A stretch of 64,000 nt of DNA from Frigoribacterium faeni (GTDB taxonomy: Bacteria > Actinomycetota > Actinomycetes > Actinomycetales > Microbacteriaceae), in contig NZ_JAAOYW010000004.1 in NCBI RefSeq assembly GCF_011761235.1, forward strand, positions 62,001-126,000, written 5' to 3'. Below, piece after piece: positions 31,200-40,201 of the stretch. A program made the position numbers and the translations under genes. The notes beneath the pieces are model-generated. The model was not told where the DNA came from, did no database searches, and saw nothing but the letters and a program-made list of their open reading frames with translations. How positions within the stretch are numbered: the first letter of the stretch is position 1; the number at the start of each line of letters is the position of its first letter.

Positions 31200-32696
31200 C
31201 TACCGCAGCGACTCGGGAGCGACCTCGGCCGGCACCGTCCAGCCGTGCCTCGTGGCCAGCTCGTCGAGCACCGCCCGTGCGGCCTCGTACTCGCCCAGGA
31301 GGACGGGGTCGACGACGGCGTCGGCGTGCGGCCAGTCGACGTCGGGCTCGCCCCAGCGCCAGGCGTCGAGGGTGGACGCGGCCGCCCGCGTCGCACTGAG
31401 GGCCCGCGCCAGGGCCACGAGGTCGTCGTGGCGCAGCGTCCGCCCCTCGGCGCGGGCCCAGCCGGCGAAGGCGGCAGGGACCTCGACCACGGCGGCACGG
31501 GCGACCCGTGTCGCGGCTCGTCGCCGAGCGGCGGCCCGCTCGTGCGCGTGCCACCCCAGCACGCCGTAGGCGGTGATGCCCGCGGCGGCGGCACCGACCG
31601 AGCCGAGCCCGGCCCACGACGGCCACTCGACGAGGTCGAGGCCCCCCACGGCCACGACGACGCCGACGCCGCCGCCGAGGGTCGCGGCGACGCCGACCAG
31701 TGCGGGGAGGGCCGAGGCGAGGGCGCCGCGGGGCCAGGTGAGCGCGTCGCGCAGGGCGGCCTGCAGCTCGGGCCGAGGGAGCGACTCGTCGACGACCAGC
31801 CACCGGGTGTCGGTGCGGGGGTCGCGCTCGAGGGCGGACTCCCCCCGGACCCGCGCGGACTCGCCGCGGACGAACTCGTCGCCGTGCCCCGGAGTCCCCT
31901 CCGGCACGTCCTCGAGGAACTCGCTCACCGCTGATCCGTCCCGTGACGGATCAGCGACGACGTTGGGGTACCCGACCTCCTCGCCCACGGCGACCAGCGC
32001 CTCCTCGGCTCGCGCCCGCGCCGCCCACAACGCCGTCTCCGCAGGGTGCTCGCCGGGAACAGCACCGACGTCGGGCACGTCGTCGTCGGCGGGGTCCTCT
32101 CCCCCGGTCGCCCCGGCGTCGAGGCGTCCGTAGAGGCAGTCCGACAACCGCCAGCGGGCCGCCTCGAGCTCGCCGACGAGCGCCAGCGCCCCGACCACGC
32201 GCCACACGTCGGCCGCAGGCACGCCGTCGGTCGCAGGCACGCCGTCGGCCGCGGGCACGCCGTCGGTCGCCCAGCGGCGCACCGCGTCGTCGACGGGCAC
32301 GACGTGGGGGCTCCGCTGCGGCTCGGGAGCCGGCTCGTCGCGTCGCCAGGGGGCGTCGAGCAGGGCGATGCCCGCCACCGCGGCGACGAAGAACCCCACG
32401 AGGCCCAGCGCGGCCGCGACGGTGATCCGGGCGGGGAGCTCGGCGAGGTCGAGCTCGCGCGTCACGACCACGGTCCCCACGACGGCGGCGGCCAGCACCA
32501 CGAGGGCGACGAGCCCCGGCGTCCACGCCAGCACGCGTCGCGGCGCGGTCCGGTTGGTCGGCGCGTTCGCCGCACGGTGGGCGCGCACCGCCTCCGCGGC
32601 CTCGGTCGGCGACAGCGCGGGGTCGACGACGTGCCAGACGTCACGGTCGCTGATGCGGACCCGGACGATGCCGGGTCTCTCGCGGGTCGGGGCCAC
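31200..32696 (-). CDS. hypothetical membrane protein with internal repeats
   Basis: 498 aa. Two membrane helices near the N-terminus (WTPGLVALVVLAAAVVGTVV and ITVAAALGLVGFFVAAVAGI) and two in the middle (ALPALVGVAATLGGGVGVVV and GLGSVGAAAAGITAYGVLGW), separated by a long acidic cytoplasmic-like region. That region holds a repeated DGVPA(A/T)D (three copies), VRGESARVRGESALE, and the insertion ADPSRDGSA encoded by a perfect palindrome (31930-31955). No domain recognised. The repeats suggest a loose, expanding linker. Confidence 0.7.
   Translation of the reverse strand: MAPTRERPGIVRVRISDRDVWHVVDPALSPTEAAEAVRAHRAANAPTNRTAPRRVLAWTPGLVALVVLAAAVVGTVVVTRELDLAELPARITVAAALGLVGFFVAAVAGIALLDAPWRRDEPAPEPQRSPHVVPVDDAVRRWATDGVPAADGVPATDGVPAADVWRVVGALALVGELEAARWRLSDCLYGRLDAGATGGEDPADDDVPDVGAVPGEHPAETALWAARARAEEALVAVGEEVGYPNVVADPSRDGSAVSEFLEDVPEGTPGHGDEFVRGESARVRGESALERDPRTDTRWLVVDESLPRPELQAALRDALTWPRGALASALPALVGVAATLGGGVGVVVAVGGLDLVEWPSWAGLGSVGAAAAGITAYGVLGWHAHERAAARRRAATRVARAAVVEVPAAFAGWARAEGRTLRHDDLVALARALSATRAAASTLDAWRWGEPDVDWPHADAVVDPVLLGEYEAARAVLDELATRHGWTVPAEVAPESLR
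31930..31955. repeat. palindrome inside the coding sequence
   Basis: Perfect 11-bp arms GCTGATCCGTC and GACGGATCAGC around CCGT. On the coding strand it reads ADPSRDGSA, nearly the peptide encoded by the palindromes in the ROK gene at 14306 and 14393. Confidence 0.9.
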
Positions 32697-32752
32697 GCTG
32701 CGAGCCTGGGGCGCACCGCACCACAGGGCCCCGACCCGTCCACGGGACGCCG

Positions 32753-32784
32753 ACGGGCGCCCACCCGTGAGGGCGGGCGCCCGT
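32753..32784. terminator. DEAD-box helicase terminator
   Basis: Perfect 10-bp arms ACGGGCGCCC (32753-32762) and GGGCGCCCGT (32775-32784), 12-nt loop, 29 bp after the helicase stop codon. Confidence 0.65.
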
Positions 32785-32812
32785 CAGGGTGCCGGAGGAG
32801 GCGCGGTGCGGC

Positions 32813-34894
32813 CTAGTTGCCCGCGAGCCGGTCGACGAGGGCGTCACCCGAGCGCGCGTCGATCATCTCGGCCTCGATCTCGGCGCGGTCGAGCAGCTCC
32901 TCCATGCGGCGGCGACGGGGGCGCGTGATCAGCGTCACGACGGTGCCCTCCTTGCCGGCGCGGCCGGTGCGCCCCGAACGGTGCAGGTACGTCTTGTACT
33001 CGTCGGGCATGTCGGCCTGGACGACCAGCTCGATGTCGTCGACGTGGATGCCGCGGGCGGCGACGTCGGTCGCGACGAGCACGTTGACGCGACCGGTGGT
33101 GAGCAGGCCGAGGTTGCGCGTGCGGCGGGCCTGGTTCAGGTCGCCGTGCAGGCTGGTGGCGCGGATGCCCGCGTCCTCGAGCTGGTCGGTGAGCTGCTCG
33201 GCGAAGGCGCGGGTGCGGGCGAAGACGAGCGTCTTGCCGGGGCCCGACGCGAGCTGCTCGATGACGGCCGTCTTGTCGCGCTGCTCGATGACGAGCACGC
33301 GGTGGTCGATGGTCGAGCTGGCCTGGTCCTCGCCGGCGACCTCGTGCACGGCCGGGTCGACGAGGAACTCGTCGACGAGCTTCGCGACGCCCTTGTCGAG
33401 GGTGGCGCTGAAGAGCAGCTTCTGGGCGCGGTCGCCGTTCGGCTTGACCTGGGCGGTCTCGCGGATGATGCGCTGCACCGGCTCGAGGAACCCGAGGTCG
33501 CACATGTGGTCGGCCTCGTCGAGCACCGTGATGGTGACCTCGCTGAGGTCGAGGCGGCCCTGGTCGATGAGGTCCTCGATGCGGCCGGGGGTGCCGATCA
33601 CGATGTCGACGCCGCGGTTGAGCGCGCCGACCTGGCGGGCCTGGGGCACGCCTCCGTAGACCTGGGTGGTGAACAGGCCGACCGAGCGGGCGATGGGCTG
33701 CACCGTGCGGTCGATCTGCATGGCCAGCTCGCGGGTCGGGGCGAGGATGAGCGCACGGGGGCGACGGCCCATCTTGCGGTTCTTCGCGCCGTTGTTCTCC
33801 ATCAGCTTCTCGACGAGCGGGGCGCCGAAGGCGATGGTCTTGCCGGAGCCGGTGCGGCCGCGGCCGAGCACGTCGCGACCCGCGAGCACGTCGGGGATCG
33901 TCGCGGCCTGGATCGCGAACGGAGCCGCGGCGCCCATCGACGCCAGCTGGCGCTCGATGTTGTCGCCGAGCCCGAGGTCGCCGAAGCTGACGCCCTCGAC
34001 GTCCTGCGCGGTGAGGACCTCGGCCTGCAGCTTCTCGAGCTTGACGTCGTCCTCGGGCGTGTAGTGCGTGCCCTGGTCGCGCTTGGGGTAGAAGTCGCTC
34101 CGGTCGTTGCGCTCGGCGGCGCCGGGGCCGCGGTCGTAGCTGCGCGGGGCGCGCTCGTCGCGGCCGCCACGGTCGTAGCTGCGCGGCGCGCGATCGTCGC
34201 GGCCGCCACGGCTGTCCCGGCTGTCGCGACCGCCGCGGCTGTCGCGGTCGTAGGAACCGCCGGAGGCGCGTCCAGCGCGCTCGGGACGGTCGCCCCACGA
34301 CCGGGTCGGCTGGTCCTCGCGCGGCGGGCGCCCGGCGGGCGTGTAGTTCTTGGGCGCGCGGTCGTCACGGCGGGCGGGGCGCTCGGCGCGCTCGTCGCGG
34401 TCGTGGCCGCGCGCCGGGCGGGCGTCGCGGTCGTAGCCGCGCGCCGGGCGCGCGTCGCGGTCGTAGCCGCGCTCGTCGCGACCGCCGCGCTCGTCGCGAC
34501 CGCCGCGGTCGTCGCGGGCGGGACGGTCCGAGCGCTCCCAGCTGCGGGCCGGACGGCTGTCGCGGCCCCAGCGGGCCGCCTCCTTGCCGCCGTCCCGGCC
34601 GAAGCGGGGGGCGCCTCCGTCGCGGCCGCGCTCGGCGTTGCGGGCGTCGTGGTCGCGGGCGCCGAAGCGGCTGTTCGAGCTCTTCTCGCGGGGCTCCCAG
34701 TTGGGGCGGCCGCTGCCGCTGCGGGGCGCCTCGCCGCGGCGCTCGGCGCGCGCGTCGCTGTTCCAGCGGTCCTTGCGCTCGGGGGCGCCGGCCTCGTCGG
34801 GGCGGTGTCCGCGGTGCTTCTGGCTCTTGGAGCCGGGCTTGCGGTGCGGGTCGGTGCCTCGGGAGCGTGACGGAGTCTTGTCGTAGGGGGGCAT
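32813..34894 (-). CDS. DEAD-box RNA helicase with long Arg-rich disordered N-terminus
   Basis: 693 aa from the ATG at 34894 (GGAAAG upstream). Residues 1 to about 300 are disordered, made of repeats rich in Arg, Asp and Gly (RGGRDERGGRDERGYDRDAR, PARGYDRDARPARG, PRSYDRGGRDERAPRSYDRG). The helicase core carries motif Q (SFGDLGLGDNIERQLASMG), motif I GRGRTGSGKT, PTRELA, TPGR, DEAD, SAT, HGDLNQARR, ATDVAARGIH and HRSGRTGRAG. The core is that of RhlE/CsdA-type helicases that remodel structured RNA. The unusual feature is the N-terminal placement and size of the RGG/RDR tail, which may drive RNA condensation. A roughly 200-nt leader precedes it. Confidence 0.95.
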   Translation of the reverse strand: MPPYDKTPSRSRGTDPHRKPGSKSQKHRGHRPDEAGAPERKDRWNSDARAERRGEAPRSGSGRPNWEPREKSSNSRFGARDHDARNAERGRDGGAPRFGRDGGKEAARWGRDSRPARSWERSDRPARDDRGGRDERGGRDERGYDRDARPARGYDRDARPARGHDRDERAERPARRDDRAPKNYTPAGRPPREDQPTRSWGDRPERAGRASGGSYDRDSRGGRDSRDSRGGRDDRAPRSYDRGGRDERAPRSYDRGPGAAERNDRSDFYPKRDQGTHYTPEDDVKLEKLQAEVLTAQDVEGVSFGDLGLGDNIERQLASMGAAAPFAIQAATIPDVLAGRDVLGRGRTGSGKTIAFGAPLVEKLMENNGAKNRKMGRRPRALILAPTRELAMQIDRTVQPIARSVGLFTTQVYGGVPQARQVGALNRGVDIVIGTPGRIEDLIDQGRLDLSEVTITVLDEADHMCDLGFLEPVQRIIRETAQVKPNGDRAQKLLFSATLDKGVAKLVDEFLVDPAVHEVAGEDQASSTIDHRVLVIEQRDKTAVIEQLASGPGKTLVFARTRAFAEQLTDQLEDAGIRATSLHGDLNQARRTRNLGLLTTGRVNVLVATDVAARGIHVDDIELVVQADMPDEYKTYLHRSGRTGRAGKEGTVVTLITRPRRRRMEELLDRAEIEAEMIDARSGDALVDRLAGN

Positions 34895-35107
34895 GGTGTT
34901 CTTTCCGGGCTTGTGCGATGACGCGAAGTAATGCCCGGGCAGCCATTGACCAGGACCGTTCACAGACGTGAATTCATCCCGACGAGATCCGTCGAGAATC
35001 CGGCCCACAAGACGTACAAACCCTCATGTGCTCCGCGCTGCGTCCCTCTCGGGAGACTGCTGCGGGGCGTGCGCGCCACAGGCGCGCGGTCTTGAGCCGA
35101 CGGGTCT

Positions 35108-35136
35108 ACGATACCCGACCCTCCCCCGGAACAGAA
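35108..35136 (-). promoter_or_regulatory. putative helicase promoter
   Basis: On the minus strand, TTCTGT (complement of 35131-35136), a 17-nt spacer and TATCGT (complement of 35108-35113) form a sigma-A-like promoter. It implies a 5' untranslated region of about 200 nt, as is common for cold-induced helicase genes. Confidence 0.45.
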
Positions 35137-35197
35137 CCCCCGCCTCCTGCAGGCCGCCCACGCCCGCCCGGCCCAACGCCCGGCACCGCCCCCACCC

Positions 35198-35329
35198 ATC
35201 TCGAATCCGAGAGCGATCGGCGCGGCGGAACCCGAGACCCCCCGGAACGACGCCCGGCACACCGCACCCGATCTCAAATTTGAGAGCGATCGGCGCGAAC
35301 GGAGCCCGAGGCCCCCGGAACGACGCCCG
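35198..35329. repeat. 59-bp direct repeat pair with AT-rich palindromic head
   Basis: Copies at 35198-35256 and 35271-35329 match at most positions. Each begins with a palindrome (TCTCGAATCCGAGA, imperfect; TCTCAAATTTGAGA, perfect) followed by GCGATCGGCGCG and a shared end CCCCCGGAACGACGCCCG. The head recurs at 56970-56990 on the other strand. Confidence 0.85.
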
Positions 35330-35366
35330 CCCGGGCCCTAACGCTCTCGCTTTGCGCCTCACCGCC

Positions 35367-35400
35367 GGCGACGGCCGGCCCGCAGGCGGGGCCCGTCGCC
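35367..35400. terminator. RND transporter terminator stem
   Basis: GGCGACGG (35367-35374) and CCGTCGCC (35393-35400) enclose GC-rich sequence that can pair further. It lies directly after the stop of the RND gene (35407). Confidence 0.5.
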
Positions 35401-35406
35401 CGCGAG

Positions 35407-38400
35407 TTACTGAGCCCGAGCGCCGCCCTCGTCCGCGCGCCGGTCCGCCCGCCGCTCGCGCCCGCCCTCGTACAGCGAGTACAGCACCGGCAGCACGACC
35501 AGCGTCAGCACGGTCGACGACACGAGCCCGCCGATCACGACGACGGCGAGCGGCTGCGAGATGAAGCCGCCGTGCCCGGTGATGCCGAGCGCCATCGGGG
35601 TGAGCGCGAAGATCGTCGCGGTCGCCGTCATGAGGATCGGCCGCAGCCTGCGCGACGCCCCCTCGAGCAGCGCCTCGCGCACCCGCAGGCCCCTCGCCCG
35701 GTACTGGTTGACGAGGTCGATCAGCACGATCGCGTTGGTCACGACGATGCCGACCAGCATCAGCACGCCGATCAGCGACGCGACGCCGAGCGGGATGCCG
35801 GAGGCGAGCTGCAGCAGGATCGCGCCGGTCGCCGCGAAGGGGATCGAGACCAGCAGGAGGAGCGGCTGCAGCAGGCTGCGGAACGTCGCCACCATGACGA
35901 TGTAGACGATCAGGATCGCGACGAGCACCGCCAGGGCCAGCTGGGAGAAGGCGTTCGACTGGTCGGCGACGGCTCCGCCGACGACGGCGTCCGCCCCGGC
36001 GGGCAGGTCGAGGCCCGCGATCGCGTCGTCGACCTCGGTGCCGGCGCTCGAGAGGTCGTCGCTCGACGGGGTGACCGTGACGGTGGCGCTCCGCACCGCG
36101 TCGGTCGTCGTGACCGAGGTCGGCCCGGTCGTCTGCTCGACGGTGGCGATCGAGTCGAGGCGCACGGGGCCCGTCGCGCTCGGCAGCTCGAGGCCCCGCA
36201 GATCGTCGAGGGTCGCGGGCGGCGTCGGGTCGACGGTGTAGATGTCGACCGAGCTGTCGTCGATCTCGAGCGAGCCCACGCGGAACGGCTGCACGGCCTG
36301 CGAGACGATGCCGCCGACGGCGACCTCGCTGAGACCGATGGCCGCGGCCGCGTCGCGGTCGACGACGACGCCGATCACGGGCTGCGCCGCCTGGAGGTTC
36401 GAGCCGGCCTCGGCCGTGCCCGGCAGGTCGCTCACGGCGGAGAGCACTGTCTCGGTGGCGGTCTGCAGCGTGTCCGGGTCGGGCGCGGTCACGTCGACGG
36501 TGATGTCGTTGCTCGTGCCGAAGCCGCTCGAGGCGGCGAGCTCGATGTCGCCCGCGTCGGCGACGTCGGCGAGCCGCGAGCGCACCTCGGCCTGCAGGGC
36601 GTCCTGGTCGGCGTCCTCGTCGGTCGTGATCGAGTAGGTGACGGTGCTGTCGCCGGTGCCCCCGAAGAAGCTGGCGATCGAGGTGCCGCTCGAGCCGATG
36701 GTCAGCTGCACGGTCTCGATGCCGTCGACGTCCTCGAGCTGTGCCTCCACCTGCGTGGCGGCGTCCGAGAGCACCTGCAGGCTCGACGCGGGCGCGAGGG
36801 TCTGCGTGACGGTGAACGTGTTCTGTCCGCTCGCCCCGAGGAAGTTCGTCTTCATCAGCGGGACGGCCGCCGCCGTGCCGCCGAGCACGAGCAGCGCGAC
36901 GAGCAGGGTCACGACCGGGCGGCGGAGGGTGCCGCGCAGCACCGGCACGTAGACACGCCGCAGCCGGTCGAGCGGCGTCGTGTCGGTCGGGTCGGAGGCG
37001 GCGGTCGTCAGGCGCTCCTGCGCCGGCCCGCCGGCGGCCGCGCCGGCGGCCGCACCCGCACCCGCACCGGCACCGGCACCCGCGTGCTTGTGCACCTTCG
37101 GCGCCCGGAGGAACCAGTACGCGAGCACCGGCACGATCGTCAGCGAGACGAACAGCGAGGCGAGCAGGGCGATGGTCACGGTCAGCGCGAAGGGCCGGAA
37201 CAGCTCGCCGGTGATGTTGCCGACGAAGGCGAGCGGCAGGAACACGACGACGGTCGTGATGGTCGACGCCGTGACGGCGCCCGCGACCTCGCGCACGGCC
37301 GCGGTGATCGACGCGACGCGGTCGGCGCCTCCTGTGAGGTGCCGCTTGATGTTCTCGATGACGACGATGGAGTCGTCGACGACGCGGCCGATGGCGATCG
37401 TGAGGGCGCCCAGCGTGAGGATGTTGAGCGTGTAGCCCGCCGCCTGCAGCCCGATGAAAGTGATGAGCACGCTGGTGGGGATGCTGATCGCGGTGACGAT
37501 CGTCGACCGCACCGAGAGCAGGAACACGAGGATGACGACGACGGCGAAGGCGAGGCCGAGCAGGCCCTCCTCGGCGAGCGCGTCGATCGACTGCTGGATG
37601 AACGGCGCCTGGTCGAAGACGATCGTCAGGTCGACGTCCGAGCCGAGGTCGGCGGCGAGCGACGGCAGGGCGTCCTGCACGGTGGTCGACACGTCGACCG
37701 TGTTGGCGTCGAGCGTCTTGGTGACCGCGATGGTCAGGGCGTCCTGCCCGTCGACGCGGCTGATCGAGGTGACGGGCGCGCCGCTGAGCGCGACGTCGGC
37801 CACGTCGTCGATCGTCACGGCCGAGGTGCCGCCGAGCAGCGGCAGCGCCGCCACCTCGTCGGTGCTCGTGAGGCGCTGGCCGGCCTGGATCGAGAGGGTC
37901 TGCCCGTTCTCGGTGATCGTGCCGCCCGGGATCAGCGTGCCGTTGGCGTCGAGAGCGTCCTGGAACGCCTGCGTGGTCAGGCCGGCCGCGGCGAGCGCCG
38001 TGCTGTCGGGGGTGATGACGACGCGCTGGCCGGCGTCGCCGTAGATCGACGCCTCGCGCACGCCGTCGAGCTTCTGCAGGTCGGGCACGGTCGTGCCCGT
38101 GAGCCGGTCGACGAGCGCCTGGGTGCCGTCGGTCGAGTAGCCGGTGACGGCGATCTGGATGACGGGCAGGTCGTCGAGGCTGCCGGTGACCACCTGCGTG
38201 TCGACGCTGTCGGGCAGCGTCAGCCGGTTGATCGCCGACTGGATCTTCTGCTCGGCGGCGCCGAGGTCGGTGCCGTAGGTGAACTCGGCCGAGACGGTGC
38301 TCTGCGAGGTGCTCGACGTCGCGGTGGTGCCCTCGAGCCCGGGGATGATCTGCACCGCCTGCTCGATCGGCGTCGAGACGTCGTCGTTCACGACCTCGGG

Positions 38401-38568
38401 CGTGGCGCCCGGGTACGAGCTCACGATCGCGATCTGGGGGAACTGCACGTTGGGCGCGAGCTCCTGCTTCAGCGAGGTCAGCGCGATGCCGCCGAAGACG
38501 GCGACGACGATCGTGACGAGGGCGATCAGCGCACGGTTGCGCAGGCTGAAGACGGACAGAAGATGCAC
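35407..38568 (-). CDS. RND-superfamily efflux permease (AcrB/SwrC type)
   Basis: 1053 aa, a full-length RND exporter: N-terminal anchor helix (RALIALVTIVVAVFGGIALT), the first large extracytoplasmic loop (SYPGATPEVVNDDVSTPIEQ), six helices with the proton-relay segment IGRVVDDSIVVIENIKRHL (paired Asp), a second large loop and six more helices. The central linker is a low-complexity Ala/Gly run from hexanucleotide repeats (about 37030-37085). Gram-positive relatives such as SwrC export surfactants or lipids without an outer-membrane partner. No adaptor protein gene is adjacent, consistent with that type. The substrate is unknown. Confidence 0.93.
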   Translation of the reverse strand: MHLLSVFSLRNRALIALVTIVVAVFGGIALTSLKQELAPNVQFPQIAIVSSYPGATPEVVNDDVSTPIEQAVQIIPGLEGTTATSSTSQSTVSAEFTYGTDLGAAEQKIQSAINRLTLPDSVDTQVVTGSLDDLPVIQIAVTGYSTDGTQALVDRLTGTTVPDLQKLDGVREASIYGDAGQRVVITPDSTALAAAGLTTQAFQDALDANGTLIPGGTITENGQTLSIQAGQRLTSTDEVAALPLLGGTSAVTIDDVADVALSGAPVTSISRVDGQDALTIAVTKTLDANTVDVSTTVQDALPSLAADLGSDVDLTIVFDQAPFIQQSIDALAEEGLLGLAFAVVVILVFLLSVRSTIVTAISIPTSVLITFIGLQAAGYTLNILTLGALTIAIGRVVDDSIVVIENIKRHLTGGADRVASITAAVREVAGAVTASTITTVVVFLPLAFVGNITGELFRPFALTVTIALLASLFVSLTIVPVLAYWFLRAPKVHKHAGAGAGAGAGAAAGAAAGGPAQERLTTAASDPTDTTPLDRLRRVYVPVLRGTLRRPVVTLLVALLVLGGTAAAVPLMKTNFLGASGQNTFTVTQTLAPASSLQVLSDAATQVEAQLEDVDGIETVQLTIGSSGTSIASFFGGTGDSTVTYSITTDEDADQDALQAEVRSRLADVADAGDIELAASSGFGTSNDITVDVTAPDPDTLQTATETVLSAVSDLPGTAEAGSNLQAAQPVIGVVVDRDAAAAIGLSEVAVGGIVSQAVQPFRVGSLEIDDSSVDIYTVDPTPPATLDDLRGLELPSATGPVRLDSIATVEQTTGPTSVTTTDAVRSATVTVTPSSDDLSSAGTEVDDAIAGLDLPAGADAVVGGAVADQSNAFSQLALAVLVAILIVYIVMVATFRSLLQPLLLLVSIPFAATGAILLQLASGIPLGVASLIGVLMLVGIVVTNAIVLIDLVNQYRARGLRVREALLEGASRRLRPILMTATATIFALTPMALGITGHGGFISQPLAVVVIGGLVSSTVLTLVVLPVLYSLYEGGRERRADRRADEGGARAQ

Positions 38569-38659
38569 GGGGCTCCTGGTGAGCGACGGAGGTGGCGGAG
38601 GAGACGGAGGTGCACGCAGTGCACCGTGGTCATTCTCACCGCGCTCACTGACAATCCGT

Positions 38660-40123
38660 CTAGACGACCTCGGCCATCAGCGCCCCGCGCGGCGCCTGCA
38701 CGCCGTCGATGCCGTCCCAGGCCGCGACGAGCGCGGCGAGCGCCCGGTCCGTCTCGTCGTCGGGGTACGAGAACGGCACCCGCAGGAACCGCTCGAAGGC
38801 CCCGTCGACGCCGAACATGGGCCCGGCCGCGAGCAGCAGCCCGTGGCGCCGGGCGGCGAGCACGAGCTGCGAGCTGACGGGCGCGCCGAGGCCGACCCAC
38901 GTGGTCAGCCCGCCGGCGGGCGAGGGCACGGTCCACCCGGGGAACGCACTGCGCAGCCCGGCCACGACGCGGTCGCGACCGTGCCTCAGCTGGCGGGCCC
39001 GCGCCTCCAGCACGCCGTCGAGGTCGCCGAGCAGGTCGGCGACGATCAGCTGCTCGAGCACCGGGGTGCCGAGGTCGCCGGCCGAGCGGGCGCGCACGAG
39101 CCGCTCGACGAGCGGTCGCTCCGCACGGATCCACCCGATGCGCAGGCCGCCCCAGAGCGACTTGCCGACCGACCCGATCGTGACGGCCGGCCCGTAGGCC
39201 GCCATCGGCAGGGGCCGTGGCCAGCCGCCGAGAGCCGAGGAGGCGCCCCCCGGCCCCCCGACGACGAGCTCGGCCATCGTCTCGTCCGCGATCACGACCG
39301 TGCCCTCGTCGGCCGCAGCCTCGAGCACGCGGACGCGCTGCTCCGCGGGCATCGTCGCGCCGGTCGGGTTGTGGAAGTCGGGCATCAGGTACGCGACGGG
39401 CGGGCTGGTGCGCCGCAGCGTCTGCATCAGCGTCGCCTCGTCCCACCCGTCGTCGACGGTGACGCTGACGGGCGCGAGCCGCGCCCCGGCGGCCCGGAGC
39501 GCCTCGAAGGCGTGCGGGTAGCCGGGCGTCTCGACGACGGCGCGGTCGCCGCGGCCGACGAGCACGCGGGCGAGCAGCGCGATGGCGTGCTGCGCGCCGA
39601 GCGTCACGACGATCTGGTCGGCGCTGGTCTCGAGGCCGCGGGCCCGGTAGCGGGCGGCGATCGCCTCGCGCAGCACGGGCCGTCCCACGGTGTCGAAGCC
39701 GGGCTCGGAGAGGTAGGCGCCGAGGCGTCCCGCGGCCCGCTGGGCGGCCTCGGCGATCCCGTCGACGGCGGGCATCGCCGCCTTCGTGAAGTCGAGCACG
39801 TCGCCCTCGGGCGCCGAGCGCGGCACGCGCGCCCGGTCGGGCAGCCGGACGACGCTGCCGCTGCCGCGCAGGCTCGTCACGTGGCCGGCGTCGCGCAGCG
39901 TCGAGTAGGCCGCCGCGACGGTCGTGCGGCTGACCCCGAGGTGGGCGGCGAGGTCGCGCTCGCTGGGCAGGCGGGTGCCCACCGCGAGCCGCCCGTCGAG
40001 CACGAGCAGCCGGATGCGGTCGGCCAGCGCGGCGTACCCGGGAGCCGAGGAGGCGCGCCACGAGTCGAGCAGGACGCCCAGCGCCCGCGACGACACGGCC
40101 GGCCCGTTCGTGGTGATGCTCAT
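38660..40123 (-). CDS. MocR-family (GntR-HTH/aminotransferase) regulator, YczR type
   Basis: 487 aa: GntR winged helix (about 30-95: YAALADRIRLLVLDGRLAVG, LPSERDLAAHLGVSRTTVAA) joined to a fold-type I aminotransferase domain. PLP-site landmarks are ETPGYPHAFEALRAAGARLA, MPDFHNPTGATM, and SVGKSLWGGLRIGWIR with the Schiff-base Lys. It is divergent from a YczE-family membrane protein, the conserved pair known in Firmicutes and actinobacteria, which identifies it as a YczR-type MocR. It likely activates yczE and represses itself in response to a PLP adduct. A six-codon open frame (MDGSAA, 40140-40120) overlaps its start. Confidence 0.92.
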   Translation of the reverse strand: MSITTNGPAVSSRALGVLLDSWRASSAPGYAALADRIRLLVLDGRLAVGTRLPSERDLAAHLGVSRTTVAAAYSTLRDAGHVTSLRGSGSVVRLPDRARVPRSAPEGDVLDFTKAAMPAVDGIAEAAQRAAGRLGAYLSEPGFDTVGRPVLREAIAARYRARGLETSADQIVVTLGAQHAIALLARVLVGRGDRAVVETPGYPHAFEALRAAGARLAPVSVTVDDGWDEATLMQTLRRTSPPVAYLMPDFHNPTGATMPAEQRVRVLEAAADEGTVVIADETMAELVVGGPGGASSALGGWPRPLPMAAYGPAVTIGSVGKSLWGGLRIGWIRAERPLVERLVRARSAGDLGTPVLEQLIVADLLGDLDGVLEARARQLRHGRDRVVAGLRSAFPGWTVPSPAGGLTTWVGLGAPVSSQLVLAARRHGLLLAAGPMFGVDGAFERFLRVPFSYPDDETDRALAALVAAWDGIDGVQAPRGALMAEVV

Positions 40124-40154
40124 GCGGCGCTCCCGTCCATGCGGCCACACTAGG

Positions 40155-40196
40155 CCGATTGGACCCTTGCCACCAGGCCGCCTGCCCGATTGGATC
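40155..40196. promoter_or_regulatory. MocR direct-repeat operator
   Basis: CCGATTGGACC (40155-40165) and CCGATTGGATC (40186-40196) are direct repeats 31 bp apart, about three helical turns, in the MocR/YczE gap. Direct repeats containing ATTGGA are characteristic of MocR operators. Confidence 0.8.
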
Positions 40197-40201
40197 GGTC
40201 C

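Larger units (their letters stand above)
34895..35406. other. 512-bp noncoding region upstream of the helicase
   Basis: It contains the helicase leader and promoter (35108-35136), a pair of 59-bp direct repeats (35198-35256, 35271-35329) and the RND-gene terminator stem (35367-35400). I saw no credible small gene. Confidence 0.65.

Noticed and set aside
35572-38877. Open frame of more than 1000 codons opposite the RND gene
   Set aside because: It mirrors the RND gene on the other strand and consists of Arg/Asp/Gly-rich sequence without domains, an effect of high GC at third positions.
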